Assembly (NCBI GenBank): GCA_963831645.1 | Contig: CAWHQZ010000019.1 | Coordinates: 62,001-126,000 of the forward strand | Direction: 5' to 3' | Length of the DNA: 64,000 nucleotides | Origin: CAWHQZ01 sp963831645 | GTDB taxonomy: Bacteria; Pseudomonadota; Alphaproteobacteria; Rhizobiales; Aestuariivirgaceae | Notes under the pieces: model-generated | Databases searched by the model: none | Seen by the model: the letters and a program-made list of their open reading frames with translations, nothing else | Told to the model about the DNA's origin: nothing | Made by a program: the position numbers and the translations under genes | Shown: piece after piece, positions 46,464 to 55,004 of the stretch | How positions within the stretch are numbered: position 1 is the first letter of the stretch | Layout: every line of letters starts with the position of its first letter

Positions 46464-47459
46464 ATGCCCGATCCTTCCATCGACGTGCTGACCATCGGCA
46501 ACGCCATCGTCGATGTTTTCGCGAGTGTCGAGAACGAGTTCCTCCTCCGCCACGGGCTGGTCAAGAGCTCCATGCGGCTCATCGATGAAACTCAAAGCCG
46601 TCACCTCTACGACCTCATCGGTCCAACGGTGCAGATTTCCGGCGGGGCCGCCGCCAACACGGCGGCCGGCGTGGCCTCGTTCGGCGGGCGCGCCGCCTTC
46701 ATCGGCAAGGTGCGCAACGACCAACTGGGCCGAGCATTTTCTCACGACATTCGGGCACAAGGCGTGCTGTTCGACGCCCGCCCGTCGCGAGCCGGCCCAG
46801 CTACGGCGCGCTCGATCATCCTGGTAACCCCCGATGGCGAGCGCACCATGAATACCTATCTCGGGGCTTCCCTGCTGCTCGGTCCCGCCGACATCAAGGA
46901 ACGGACGGTCGAAGCGGCGAAGATCACCTATCTCGAGGGCTACCTTTGGGACCCGCCGGAAGCCAAACGCGCCTTCCTCAAGGCGGCGCAGCTGGCTCGC
47001 AGAGCCGGCAGGCGGGTGGCGCTCACGCTATCCGACGCACTGTGCGTGGACCGGCACCGGGCGAGTTTCCTCAAACTCATCGCCGGCAACGTCGACATCC
47101 TGTTCGCCAACGAAAGTGAGATCAAATCACTCTACGAGCTCTCAACTTTCGACGCGGCCATGCAGCGGGCCCGTCGCGAAGTCGATCTTGCCGTGCTCAC
47201 CCGGTCGGCAGCGGGAAGCGTCATCGTCAGCCGTGACGAGTTTCACGTGGTCGAGGCGAAGAAGATCGAGAAGCTGACCGATGCGACAGGAGCGGGCGAC
47301 CTATATGCAGCGGGCTTTCTCCACGGGCTGACGCAGGGAAAGCCGCTCGCCGACTGCGCGCGGCTCGGATCGCTGGCGGCCGCGGAAGTCATCTCGCACG
47401 TGGGCGCCCGGCCGCAAACCTCGTTGGCCCGGCTTGCCCGAGAGGCGGGCGAGCTATAG
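46464..47459 (+). CDS. PfkB-family adenosine kinase-like sugar kinase
   Basis: 331 residues from ATG 46464; a GTG at 46449 is in frame. PfkB signature: SGGAAANTAAGVASFGG at the substrate end and DATGAGDLYAAGFL with the catalytic Asp near the C-terminus. Alphaproteobacterial members at this locus are annotated adenosine kinase, phosphorylating adenosine to AMP. Convergent with coaA, 23 bases apart. Confidence 0.9.
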   Translation: MPDPSIDVLTIGNAIVDVFASVENEFLLRHGLVKSSMRLIDETQSRHLYDLIGPTVQISGGAAANTAAGVASFGGRAAFIGKVRNDQLGRAFSHDIRAQGVLFDARPSRAGPATARSIILVTPDGERTMNTYLGASLLLGPADIKERTVEAAKITYLEGYLWDPPEAKRAFLKAAQLARRAGRRVALTLSDALCVDRHRASFLKLIAGNVDILFANESEIKSLYELSTFDAAMQRARREVDLAVLTRSAAGSVIVSRDEFHVVEAKKIEKLTDATGAGDLYAAGFLHGLTQGKPLADCARLGSLAAAEVISHVGARPQTSLARLAREAGEL

Positions 47460-47482
47460 CAGATGTCCGCCGACACTTCTGA

Positions 47483-48439
47483 TCAGAGCTTGCGCAGCCA
47501 GACGCGATTGATGATGTGGTCGGAACCCTTGCGCAGGATCAGATCGGCGCGCTGCCGCGTCGGCAGGACGTTTTCCCTGAGGTTGATGAGATTGATCGTC
47601 CCCCAGATGCGCGTCGCCGTCTCGCGCGCTTCGGGGTCGCCGAGCGCCGAATAACGATGGAAGTAGGAGCGCGGATCGCTGAAGGCGGTGGCGCGCAGAG
47701 TGAGAAAGCGGTCAACGTACCAGTCACGCAAGGCGTTCTCGTCGGCATCGATGAAGACCGAGAAGTCGAAGTAGTCGGAAACGTACGGAATGGCCTTGCC
47801 ATCGCGGGGCGGCCGGCTGGTTTGCAGGACATTGAGGCCTTCGACGATAAGGATGTCGGGATCGTCGATGATCACGCTTTCACCCTGCAGCACGTCGTAC
47901 AAGAGGTGTGAGTAGACAGGAGCAGCTACGCTGCGACGGCCGGCCTTGATATCGGACAGGAACCGCAGCAGCAGCGGCAGGTCGTAGCTTTCGGGAAAAC
48001 CCTTGCGGTTGAGCAGGCCGTCGCGGATGAGCACGGCATTGGGCAGCAGGAAACCATCGGTGGTGACGAGGTCTACCTTGGGGTGATTTGGCCAGCGCGC
48101 CAGCAGGAGGCGAAGGATGCGCGCCGTGGTGCTCTTGCCGGCGGCGACGCTCCCCGCCATGCCGATGACATAGGGCACTTTGCGGTGATCACCGCCGAGA
48201 AAGTTCTGGGTCGCGGCGAAGAGCTTCTGCGTGGCGGCGACATAAAGATTGAGCAGGCGTGACAGCGGCAGATAGATCGCCACCACTTCGTCGAGGTCGA
48301 CGCGGTCGTTGAGGCCGCGCAGTTCCTCGAGCTCCTCGGCGGAAAGGGTCAGCGGCGTGTCGGCCCGCAATTTGGCCCATTGCGCCCTACTGAACTGCCG
48401 ATAGGGAGAAATATCGGTCCGGAGCTGATCGTGGGGCAT
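47483..48439 (-). CDS. coaA: Pantothenate kinase, type I
   Basis: 318 residues from ATG 48439. Walker A GSVAAGKST, VTTDGFLLPN, and DILIVEGLNVLQ are type I CoaA motifs. It commits pantothenate to coenzyme A and is feedback-inhibited by CoA in characterised members. It lies ten bases after hisE at the end of the his run; the last CoA enzyme, coaE, is also in this window. Confidence 0.95.
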   Translation of the reverse strand: MPHDQLRTDISPYRQFSRAQWAKLRADTPLTLSAEELEELRGLNDRVDLDEVVAIYLPLSRLLNLYVAATQKLFAATQNFLGGDHRKVPYVIGMAGSVAAGKSTTARILRLLLARWPNHPKVDLVTTDGFLLPNAVLIRDGLLNRKGFPESYDLPLLLRFLSDIKAGRRSVAAPVYSHLLYDVLQGESVIIDDPDILIVEGLNVLQTSRPPRDGKAIPYVSDYFDFSVFIDADENALRDWYVDRFLTLRATAFSDPRSYFHRYSALGDPEARETATRIWGTINLINLRENVLPTRQRADLILRKGSDHIINRVWLRKL

Positions 48440-48449
48440 AAGTCGCTCA

Positions 48450-48788
48450 TCAGGGCCGCTTGCGCGAGCCCATTTCCTCGATGCCACTTTGCCCGGTGCG
48501 CCCCGCGAGTTCTTCCATAACTTCCGCCAAGGTGACGCCGCTCGCCTCCAGCAGCACCAGCAGGTGGTAAAACATGTCGGCGGCCTCGGCGCGCAGATGC
48601 TCCTTGCGCGCAGTCATGGCCGCCAGCACCACTTCGATCGCTTCCTCGCCGAGCTTCTTGGCGCATTTCTCGATGCCCTGATGGAGAAGCCGTGCCGTGT
48701 AGGACTGCTCGGGAGAGGCATCGCGCCTCTGCTTTACCGTATCGGCGAGGGAGGCCAGAACATCGAGCCGGTGACCGGAAGCGTTCAT
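48450..48788 (-). CDS. hisE: Phosphoribosyl-ATP pyrophosphatase
   Basis: 112 residues, stand-alone HisE (second step of histidine synthesis). KKLGEEAIEVVLAA and EAADMFYHLLVLL carry the metal-binding Glu/Asp pattern of MazG-like folds. The start overlaps the hisF stop. It is not fused to HisI, as usual in alphaproteobacteria; hisI is not in the window. Confidence 0.95.
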   Translation of the reverse strand: MNASGHRLDVLASLADTVKQRRDASPEQSYTARLLHQGIEKCAKKLGEEAIEVVLAAMTARKEHLRAEAADMFYHLLVLLEASGVTLAEVMEELAGRTGQSGIEEMGSRKRP

Positions 48789-49549
48789 GAACCAGGCCTT
48801 ACCGCAACGCCAGACTGCGCCAAATGGGCTTTGGCTTCGGCGATCGAATATTCGCCGAAATGAAATATCGAAGCTGCAAGCACTGCTGCTGCATGGCCGT
48901 CCCTGATGCCCTCGACAAGGTGATCCAGGCAGCCGACACCGCCGCTGGCGATGACGGGCACGGGGACCGCATCGGCGATAGCACGGGTAAGAGGCAGATC
49001 GAAGCCCCGTTTCGTGCCGTCGCGGTCCATGGAGGTGAGAAGTATCTCACCCGCGCCGAGGCCTACGACTTCGCGAGCGAACGCGACGGCGTCGAGCCCG
49101 GTGGCTTTCCGCCCGCCATGCGTGAACGTTTGCCACCGACCTTCTCCGGCCTGCTTGGCATCGATGGCGACGACGATGCACTGGCTACCGAAACGCTCGG
49201 CGGCCACCTTCACCAGCTTACGATCGACCACCGCGGCCGTGTTGATGGCCACTTTGTCGGCGCCGGCCAGCAGTAGATCGCGAATATCGTCCACTTTGCG
49301 CACTCCGCCGCCGACCGTCAGCGGCAGGAAGCATTCTTCGGCAGTGCGCTTCACCACGTCGAGCATGATGGCGCGATTCTCATGGCTGGCAGTGATGTCG
49401 AGAAAACACAGTTCATCGGCGCCGGCATTGTCGTAGGCACGGGCGGCCTCGACCGGATCTCCGGCATCGCGCAAATCGACGAACCGCACACCCTTGACGA
49501 CCCGGCCATCCTTCACGTCGAGGCAGGCAATGAGCCTGTTCTTCAGCAT
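48785..49549 (-). CDS. hisF: Imidazole glycerol phosphate synthase subunit HisF
   Basis: 254 residues from ATG 49549 (MLKNRLIACLDVKDGRVVKG); the longer frame upstream to 49732 is within hisA and not family-like. Catalytic Asp11 in LDVKDG and the second Asp in LTSMDRDGT are present. The cyclase half of IGP synthase, partner of HisH. Overlaps hisA by seven bases and hisE by four. Confidence 0.96.
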   Translation of the reverse strand: MLKNRLIACLDVKDGRVVKGVRFVDLRDAGDPVEAARAYDNAGADELCFLDITASHENRAIMLDVVKRTAEECFLPLTVGGGVRKVDDIRDLLLAGADKVAINTAAVVDRKLVKVAAERFGSQCIVVAIDAKQAGEGRWQTFTHGGRKATGLDAVAFAREVVGLGAGEILLTSMDRDGTKRGFDLPLTRAIADAVPVPVIASGGVGCLDHLVEGIRDGHAAAVLAASIFHFGEYSIAEAKAHLAQSGVAVRPGS

Positions 49550-50292
49550 CCGGCCGCTGCCTCTCGTGATTCCCGGACGAGCCGCAGAGCCTCGACGGCC
49601 GGCAACTTGCCATCGTAGAGCGCCCGCCCGACGATCGCTCCTGCGAGGCGCACACAGTCGGGCTCGAGAATGCGCCGCACGTCCTCGAGCGAGGCCAGCC
49701 CGCCGCCCACGATCAATGGAACCGACACGCATTCCGCAAGCTTCAGGGCAGCGGTGACGTTCAAGCCGGCAAGCACGCCGTCACGATCGATGTCCGTGTA
49801 GATGATAGCAGCGATGCCGGTGTCTTCGTAGCGGCGCGCCAAATCTTCGCAAGAGATCGCCGATGCCCTCGCCCAGCCGTCTACGGCCACCTTGTCGGAG
49901 CGAGCATCGATGCCTACCGCGACCGCGCCGGGGAAGGCGCGGCCGACGGCGCGGACCAGGCCCGGGTCGTTGGCCGCGGCCGTTCCGAGAATCACGCGGC
50001 TTACGCCCAGCCCGAGCCAGCGCTCGACGGCGTCGAAGGTGCGGATACCTCCGCCAAGTTGAATCGGCATTCGCACCGCCCCGAGGATCGCTTCGACTGC
50101 CGCCCCGTTGACGGCCGCGCCGGCAAAGGCGCCATCCAGGTCAACCACGTGCAGCCATTCGAAACCTTGAGCGGCGAAGGCTGCCGCCTGCGCCGACGGG
50201 TCTTCGTTGTAGACCGTCGCCTCCGCCATGACTCCGCGGCGAAGGCGCACGCACTTGCCGCCTTTGAGGTCAATCGCCGGAAACAGAATCAT
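49543..50292 (-). CDS. hisA: ProFAR isomerase HisA
   Basis: 249 residues, half-barrel repeat fold: catalytic Asp in FPAIDLKGGKCVRL and the second Asp in IYTDIDRDGV; IQLGGGIR and IVGGGLAS are phosphate-binding loops. Converts ProFAR to PRFAR. ATGA overlap with hisH. Confidence 0.96.
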   Translation of the reverse strand: MILFPAIDLKGGKCVRLRRGVMAEATVYNEDPSAQAAAFAAQGFEWLHVVDLDGAFAGAAVNGAAVEAILGAVRMPIQLGGGIRTFDAVERWLGLGVSRVILGTAAANDPGLVRAVGRAFPGAVAVGIDARSDKVAVDGWARASAISCEDLARRYEDTGIAAIIYTDIDRDGVLAGLNVTAALKLAECVSVPLIVGGGLASLEDVRRILEPDCVRLAGAIVGRALYDGKLPAVEALRLVRESREAAAGC

Positions 50293-50939
50293 GGCCGCCA
50301 GGCGAGAAAGTTTCCAAGCAGATTGAGCCCCAGCCGCTGACTCTTTTCCGGGTGGAACTGCGTGGCGGCGATATTGCCGCGTGCTACGGCAGCGATGATC
50401 GGCGCGCCATAGTGGGTGGTGGCGACGACATCGTCCTCATCTTCGGGCACGAGTTCATAGGAGTGCACAAAATAAGCATGGGGCCCTGTCTCGCCATAGC
50501 CAAGTCCGGCGAACAGCGGATGCGGCAGGCGGAGGTCAAGGGAGTTCCAACCCATGTGTGGAACTTTCAGCGCCTCGCTGCCAGGATTGATGCGGCGCAC
50601 CAGACCCTTTATCCAGCCAAACCCGTCGGTTTCGCCGAACTCCAGCCCTTTGCTGGCCAGGAGCTGCATGCCGACGCAGATTCCGAGAAATGGGTTCCCC
50701 CGGCCGACTACCTGGTACTCGAGAGACTGCCAAAGGCCCGTCACCCCGTCGAGCCCCGCGCGGCAATCCCGGAAGGCACCGACGCCCGGAAGAACGATAC
50801 GGTCGCATGAGGCTACGATCTCCGGATCGGCGGTGACATATGCCTCGGCCGCGATGGTGCGTTCGCGCGCGGCCCGCTCGATGGCCTTTTGAACCGAGCG
50901 GAGATTTCCGGATCCGCAATCGACAATCGCAATCTTCAT
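50289..50939 (-). CDS. hisH: Imidazole glycerol phosphate synthase glutaminase subunit HisH
   Basis: 216 residues, class-I glutamine amidotransferase: nucleophile Cys in FLGICVGMQLL, His and Glu in ATQFHPEKSQ. It delivers ammonia to HisF. Start and the preceding DUF2628 stop overlap by one base (TGATG). Confidence 0.96.
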   Translation of the reverse strand: MKIAIVDCGSGNLRSVQKAIERAARERTIAAEAYVTADPEIVASCDRIVLPGVGAFRDCRAGLDGVTGLWQSLEYQVVGRGNPFLGICVGMQLLASKGLEFGETDGFGWIKGLVRRINPGSEALKVPHMGWNSLDLRLPHPLFAGLGYGETGPHAYFVHSYELVPEDEDDVVATTHYGAPIIAAVARGNIAATQFHPEKSQRLGLNLLGNFLAWRP

Positions 50940-51361
50940 CAGCCGGGGTCCGGGCGATCAGTGCCCGTGGCCAGCGCCGGGGCGGAAATGGTCTCATGGC
51001 GCCCGGCAGCGCCGAAGAACTGCAGCTCCGCAGCTTCGAGATCGGCTCCGACGGCCAATCCGAGGAAATAATAGCCGCGCCGGGTGAGCGAGCGCCTGTA
51101 AATGTCATTGGCTTCGAGGCCCATGAGCAAGCTCAGCGCCACCGCGGTCAGCCCCAATACATCATCCGGCAAATTGCCCTCTTGTATGGCCGCGATGGCG
51201 AGGCCGATCGCCAAAAGATACAGAATGAGCCAGAGCCACTGCGATTTCGCGACCAGCCAGACGACGGGGACGAAAAAGGCAAGCCAGTTGAACCCGTCCT
51301 TGACGAACTTGACTTCGTCGGAATCGGCGCCAGAGCGGGCGTGCACCGTGTAGTGCTTCAT
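50939..51361 (-). CDS. DUF2628 small membrane protein in the his operon
   Basis: 140 residues from ATG 51361. Two to three hydrophobic segments (FNWLAFFVPVVWLVAK, WLWLILYLLAIGLAIAAI, and a weaker third) follow the short KHYTVHAR start that is typical of DUF2628 at this locus. Unknown function. Wedged between hisB (five bases upstream) and hisH (one-base overlap), so it is almost certainly cotranscribed with the pathway. Confidence 0.85.
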   Translation of the reverse strand: MKHYTVHARSGADSDEVKFVKDGFNWLAFFVPVVWLVAKSQWLWLILYLLAIGLAIAAIQEGNLPDDVLGLTAVALSLLMGLEANDIYRRSLTRRGYYFLGLAVGADLEAAELQFFGAAGRHETISAPALATGTDRPDPG

Positions 51362-51366
51362 GGCGG

Positions 51367-51960
51367 TCAGCCCTGGAGATTTCCCTTGGTCGAGGGGATG
51401 CGATCGCCCTGCCTCCGGTCGATCGCGACGGCCTGGCGCAAGGCCCGTGCAAGCCCCTTGAAGCAGGATTCGATGATGTGGTGATTGTTGGCGCCATAGT
51501 GGCATTGGACATGCAGGGTGAGCCCGGCGTTCTGTGCCAAGGCTCGGAACCATTCGCGGAAGAGTTGGGTATCCATCTCGCCAATCCGGCTGCTCGAGAA
51601 GTCAACGTTCCACACCAAAAATGGCCTGCCGGATACATCGACGGCAACGCCCGCCATGGCCTCGTCCATGGGGACCGATGCGTAGCCATAGCGGGCGATG
51701 CCGCGCCGCTCGCCCAACGCCTTGGCCAGCGCCTGCCCGAGGCCGATACCCACGTCTTCCGTCGTATGATGCATGTCGACATGCAGATCGCCCTTGGCAC
51801 TGACCTCAATATCGATCAGTGAATGGCGCGCCAGCTGTTCCAGCATGTGATCGAGAAATCCGATGCCAGTGGCGATCGCATGGCTTCCGGTGCCGTCAAG
51901 ATCGACCTTGACGACGACCGAGGTCTCTTTCGTGGTCCGCTCGACAGCGGCGCTGCGCAT
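51367..51960 (-). CDS. hisB: Imidazoleglycerol-phosphate dehydratase
   Basis: 197 residues, monofunctional HisB. Paired His/Glu manganese motifs: FLDHMLEQLARHS, DLHVDMHHTTEDVGI, CHYGANNHHIIESCFK. First gene of hisB-DUF2628-hisH-hisA-hisF-hisE-coaA. Divergent from hslV with a 160-base intergenic region in which no clear promoter was recognised. Confidence 0.96.
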   Translation of the reverse strand: MRSAAVERTTKETSVVVKVDLDGTGSHAIATGIGFLDHMLEQLARHSLIDIEVSAKGDLHVDMHHTTEDVGIGLGQALAKALGERRGIARYGYASVPMDEAMAGVAVDVSGRPFLVWNVDFSSSRIGEMDTQLFREWFRALAQNAGLTLHVQCHYGANNHHIIESCFKGLARALRQAVAIDRRQGDRIPSTKGNLQG

Positions 51961-52120
51961 GGCGTCTCGTAGCAGGTGCGATATGCATTGGCGAGTGGGG
52001 CAAATAGCTCGTCATCAGCCTCAGGCGCGTGAGCAGCAAGAGAACGCTTGACCGCCCTTTTCAGGTGCGCTGGTTGCCATTACATCTGGCGCGGTCTTCC
52101 TCGACACGAATGCACGCACC

Positions 52121-52675
52121 ATGCGCAGAACCGAACAGAACTTGCATTGGCACGGCACCACAATCCTCTCCGTAAGAAAAGGATCGCGGGTGGTAGTGGC
52201 CGGTGACGGACAGGTGAGTCTGGGCAACACGGTGATCAAGTCCAACGCCCGCAAGGTGCGCCCACTTGCCTCGGGCGAAGTGCTTGCCGGATTCGCCGGT
52301 GCTACGGCTGACGCCATGACGCTGCTCGAGCGCCTGGAGGCCAAGCTCGAACAACATCCCCACCAGCTCACGCGCGCCTGCGTCGAGCTCGCCAAGGACT
52401 GGCGAACCGACCGTTATCTGCGGCGGCTCGAGGCAATGATGATCGTCGCGGACCGCAAGGCGAGCCTGGTGCTCACCGGGACCGGCGATGTGCTCGAGCC
52501 GGAGCACGGCGTAATCGGCATCGGCGCCGGCGGCAACTTCGCACTGGCGGCGGCGCGGGCGTTGATGGAGAGCGAGCTGTCCGCGGACGAGATTGCCCGG
52601 CGCGCCATGCAGATCGCCGCCGAAATCTGTGTCTTCACAAATACTTCACTCGTGATCGAAGCACTCGAGGTTTGA
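52121..52675 (+). CDS. hslV: ATP-dependent protease peptidase subunit HslV
   Basis: 184 residues. The catalytic Thr is in WHGTTILSVRKG, so a 12-residue N-terminal propeptide-like stretch must be removed, as in other alphaproteobacterial HslV. GDGQVSLGNTVIK and GIGAGGNFALAAARAL follow. Partner HslU is seven bases downstream. Confidence 0.96.
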   Translation: MRRTEQNLHWHGTTILSVRKGSRVVVAGDGQVSLGNTVIKSNARKVRPLASGEVLAGFAGATADAMTLLERLEAKLEQHPHQLTRACVELAKDWRTDRYLRRLEAMMIVADRKASLVLTGTGDVLEPEHGVIGIGAGGNFALAAARALMESELSADEIARRAMQIAAEICVFTNTSLVIEALEV

Positions 52676-52682
52676 CCGAACA

Positions 52683-53993
52683 ATGACTTCTTTTTCGCCA
52701 CGTGAGATCGTCTCGGAACTGGATCGCTTCATCGTCGGCCAAAACGATGCCAAGCGCGCGGTCGCGGTGGCGCTGCGCAATCGCTGGCGGCGGCAGCAGC
52801 TCGATCCGGAGCTTGGCGAGGAGGTCATGCCGAAAAACATCCTCATGATCGGCCCCACCGGCGTCGGCAAGACCGAAATTGCCCGCCGGCTGGCACGGCT
52901 TGCCAACGCTCCCTTCATCAAGGTCGAAGCCACCAAGTTTACCGAAGTCGGCTACGTGGGACGCGATGTCGAGCAAATCGTTCGCGATCTGATCGAAGTG
53001 GCGATTGCGCAGGTGCGCGCCCAGCGCCGAAAGGACGTGGCGGCGCAGGCACAGCTCAATGCCGAAGAGCGGGTGCTCGATGCACTGGTCGGCCAGAACG
53101 CAACCGCCGCCACCCGGGATACGTTCCGCCGGAAACTCCGGGCAGGCGAGCTCAACAATCGGGAAATCGAGGTTCAGGTGAGCGAAGCAGGCACCGCGAT
53201 GCCCTCATTCGAGATCCCCGGTATGCCCGGATCCACCGTAGGCATGGTCAACCTGTCGGAGATGCTCGGGCGAGCCTTCGGCGGGCGGGCCAAAGCAAAG
53301 CGCCTGACTGTCAAGGATAGCCATGAGGTGCTGATTTCCGATGAAAGTGACAAGCTTCTGGACTCGGACAAGATCGTTCGCGAAGCCATCGCCGCGGCCG
53401 AGAACCATGGCATCGTGTTCATCGATGAGATCGACAAGATCTGTGCCCGGTCGGAGCGTATCGGCGCCGACGTCAGCCGCGAGGGTGTGCAGCGCGATCT
53501 CCTGCCGCTCATCGAAGGCACGACGGTCTCGACGAAACACGGCCCGGTGAAAACCGACCACATCCTCTTTATCGCATCGGGGGCTTTCCATATGGCGAAG
53601 CCATCCGACCTGCTGCCGGAACTGCAGGGCCGGCTGCCCATCCGGGTCGAACTCAAGGCGCTGACCGAAGATGACTTCCGGCGCATCCTGCTGGAGCCCG
53701 AAGCAAGCCTCACCAAGCAATATGCGGCCCTGCTGGCAACCGAGGGTGTCACCCTCGATTTCACCCAGGAAGGGGTGGCGGCGTTGGCCAACGTGGCCGT
53801 GCAGGTCAATTCCGCGGTCGAAAACATCGGCGCCCGCCGGCTGCATACGGTGTTGGAGCGGGTGCTCGATGATGTAAGCTTCTCGGCTCCCGACCAACCT
53901 CCCGGATATACGGTGGTCATCGACAGCAAATATGTCGACGCTCATATCGGCGATCTCGCGCGAAATGCGGACCTGTCGAAATTCATCCTGTAA
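52683..53993 (+). CDS. hslU: ATP-dependent protease ATPase subunit HslU
   Basis: 436 residues, AAA+ Clp/Hsp100 class. Walker A GPTGVGKT, Walker B GIVFIDEIDKI, sensor region HILFIASGAFH, an inserted I-domain (about residues 105-235) and the conserved C-terminal SKFIL tail that docks into HslV. Convergent with the XRE gene, 11 bases apart. Confidence 0.97.
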   Translation: MTSFSPREIVSELDRFIVGQNDAKRAVAVALRNRWRRQQLDPELGEEVMPKNILMIGPTGVGKTEIARRLARLANAPFIKVEATKFTEVGYVGRDVEQIVRDLIEVAIAQVRAQRRKDVAAQAQLNAEERVLDALVGQNATAATRDTFRRKLRAGELNNREIEVQVSEAGTAMPSFEIPGMPGSTVGMVNLSEMLGRAFGGRAKAKRLTVKDSHEVLISDESDKLLDSDKIVREAIAAAENHGIVFIDEIDKICARSERIGADVSREGVQRDLLPLIEGTTVSTKHGPVKTDHILFIASGAFHMAKPSDLLPELQGRLPIRVELKALTEDDFRRILLEPEASLTKQYAALLATEGVTLDFTQEGVAALANVAVQVNSAVENIGARRLHTVLERVLDDVSFSAPDQPPGYTVVIDSKYVDAHIGDLARNADLSKFIL

Positions 53994-54004
53994 GGGCGTT
54001 ACAA

Positions 54005-54388
54005 TCAGTGCCGGGCGCGTCTGCCACTGCGGTCGATGGCTTCCCCGAGGACAGCCAGCAGCTGCTGCAAATCCTCTTCGCGAAGCCGTGCCACGTTTGC
54101 GGCCAGTTTGTTGCATAGCTCGGTTGCCCTCGGTGAGAGGCCGCCGGTGCGTGCGACGACACCGGGATGCGACAGGTGAGCGAGCCGCACCAGTTCTTCC
54201 GCTTCGTCCCAGATGATGTTGAAGTAAGCGATGATGCGCTGGATCAGATACCAGCTTGGCCGACCGCGGCGTCCATGCTCGAGGGCAGAAAGGTAGGCAG
54301 GCGAAACACCGATCCGTTCGGCCATGTCCTTCAGGGTCTTGCCGCGCTCGGCGCGCAATTTGCGCACCTGGGCGCCGAAGGGTGTCAT
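54005..54388 (-). CDS. XRE-family helix-turn-helix regulator
   Basis: 127 residues from ATG 54388. N-terminal HTH: VRKLRAERGKTLKDMAERIGV (recognition part SPAYLSALEHGRRGRP). The C-terminal half is helical. It overlaps the upstream smr gene as ATGA. Targets unknown; this smr-xre-hslUV neighbourhood is conserved in Rhizobiales. Confidence 0.88.
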   Translation of the reverse strand: MTPFGAQVRKLRAERGKTLKDMAERIGVSPAYLSALEHGRRGRPSWYLIQRIIAYFNIIWDEAEELVRLAHLSHPGVVARTGGLSPRATELCNKLAANVARLREEDLQQLLAVLGEAIDRSGRRARH

Positions 54389-55002
54389 GGATGGCGCCGC
54401 AACGGGAGCCGCAGACGGAGGTAAAAGGCGCCGCCGCCACCGTGCCTGGGATGAGCCGGCTGGAAACCGGTCACATGCTGGCGAAACTCGTGCTCTGCGA
54501 TCCACTGCGGCAACCGCCGTCGCAGGCGGCCCTGGCGCTCGGGCACGTCAAAATGAGTTCTTCCGTGAAGGGTGGCGCCTGCGTAGGGCGATGCGCCTTT
54601 GCCCGTAATGACCAGGATGGTCCGATGCCCGCTCAGGCGCGCGCCGGCCAAAAACTGCAATAGCTGATGACGCGCCTCGGCAACGCCGAGACCATGCAGG
54701 TCGATTTTCGCATCAACGGCCATCTTGCCGCGCGTCAACTTCTGCGCCGTGCGGCGATCGAGACCGGTGAGCTTGTATGCTTGATCCGGACGCTGCAGCG
54801 GGTGCTCCGCGGGTGCGCGTGCAGGTGCGTCGCGGACCGGCGCCTTGGCCGCGTGTACGGGAGCGAGAGCTTCACGGTGCGACCCGGCAACTGTGCCGGC
54901 CCTCGACTTTCGATGGTGCAGGGGGGCGGCCGTTTTTCGGACCTCCTCCCACAGGTTGAAGTCGGGAACGATGTCGGGGCCGCGCCTTGACGAGCGCTGC
55001 AT
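54385..55002 (-). CDS. Smr-domain protein
   Basis: 205 residues with a disordered, basic/Ala-Pro N-terminal half and a C-terminal Smr domain (KIDLHGLGVAEARHQL, ILVITGKGAS, then a VPEWL-like end VPERQGRLRRRLPQWI). Smr domains in stand-alone proteins are often nucleases acting on nucleic acid or ribosomes; the role here is unassigned. Starts two bases after the mltA stop. Confidence 0.88.
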   Translation of the reverse strand: MQRSSRRGPDIVPDFNLWEEVRKTAAPLHHRKSRAGTVAGSHREALAPVHAAKAPVRDAPARAPAEHPLQRPDQAYKLTGLDRRTAQKLTRGKMAVDAKIDLHGLGVAEARHQLLQFLAGARLSGHRTILVITGKGASPYAGATLHGRTHFDVPERQGRLRRRLPQWIAEHEFRQHVTGFQPAHPRHGGGGAFYLRLRLPLRRHP

Positions 55003-55004
55003 TT

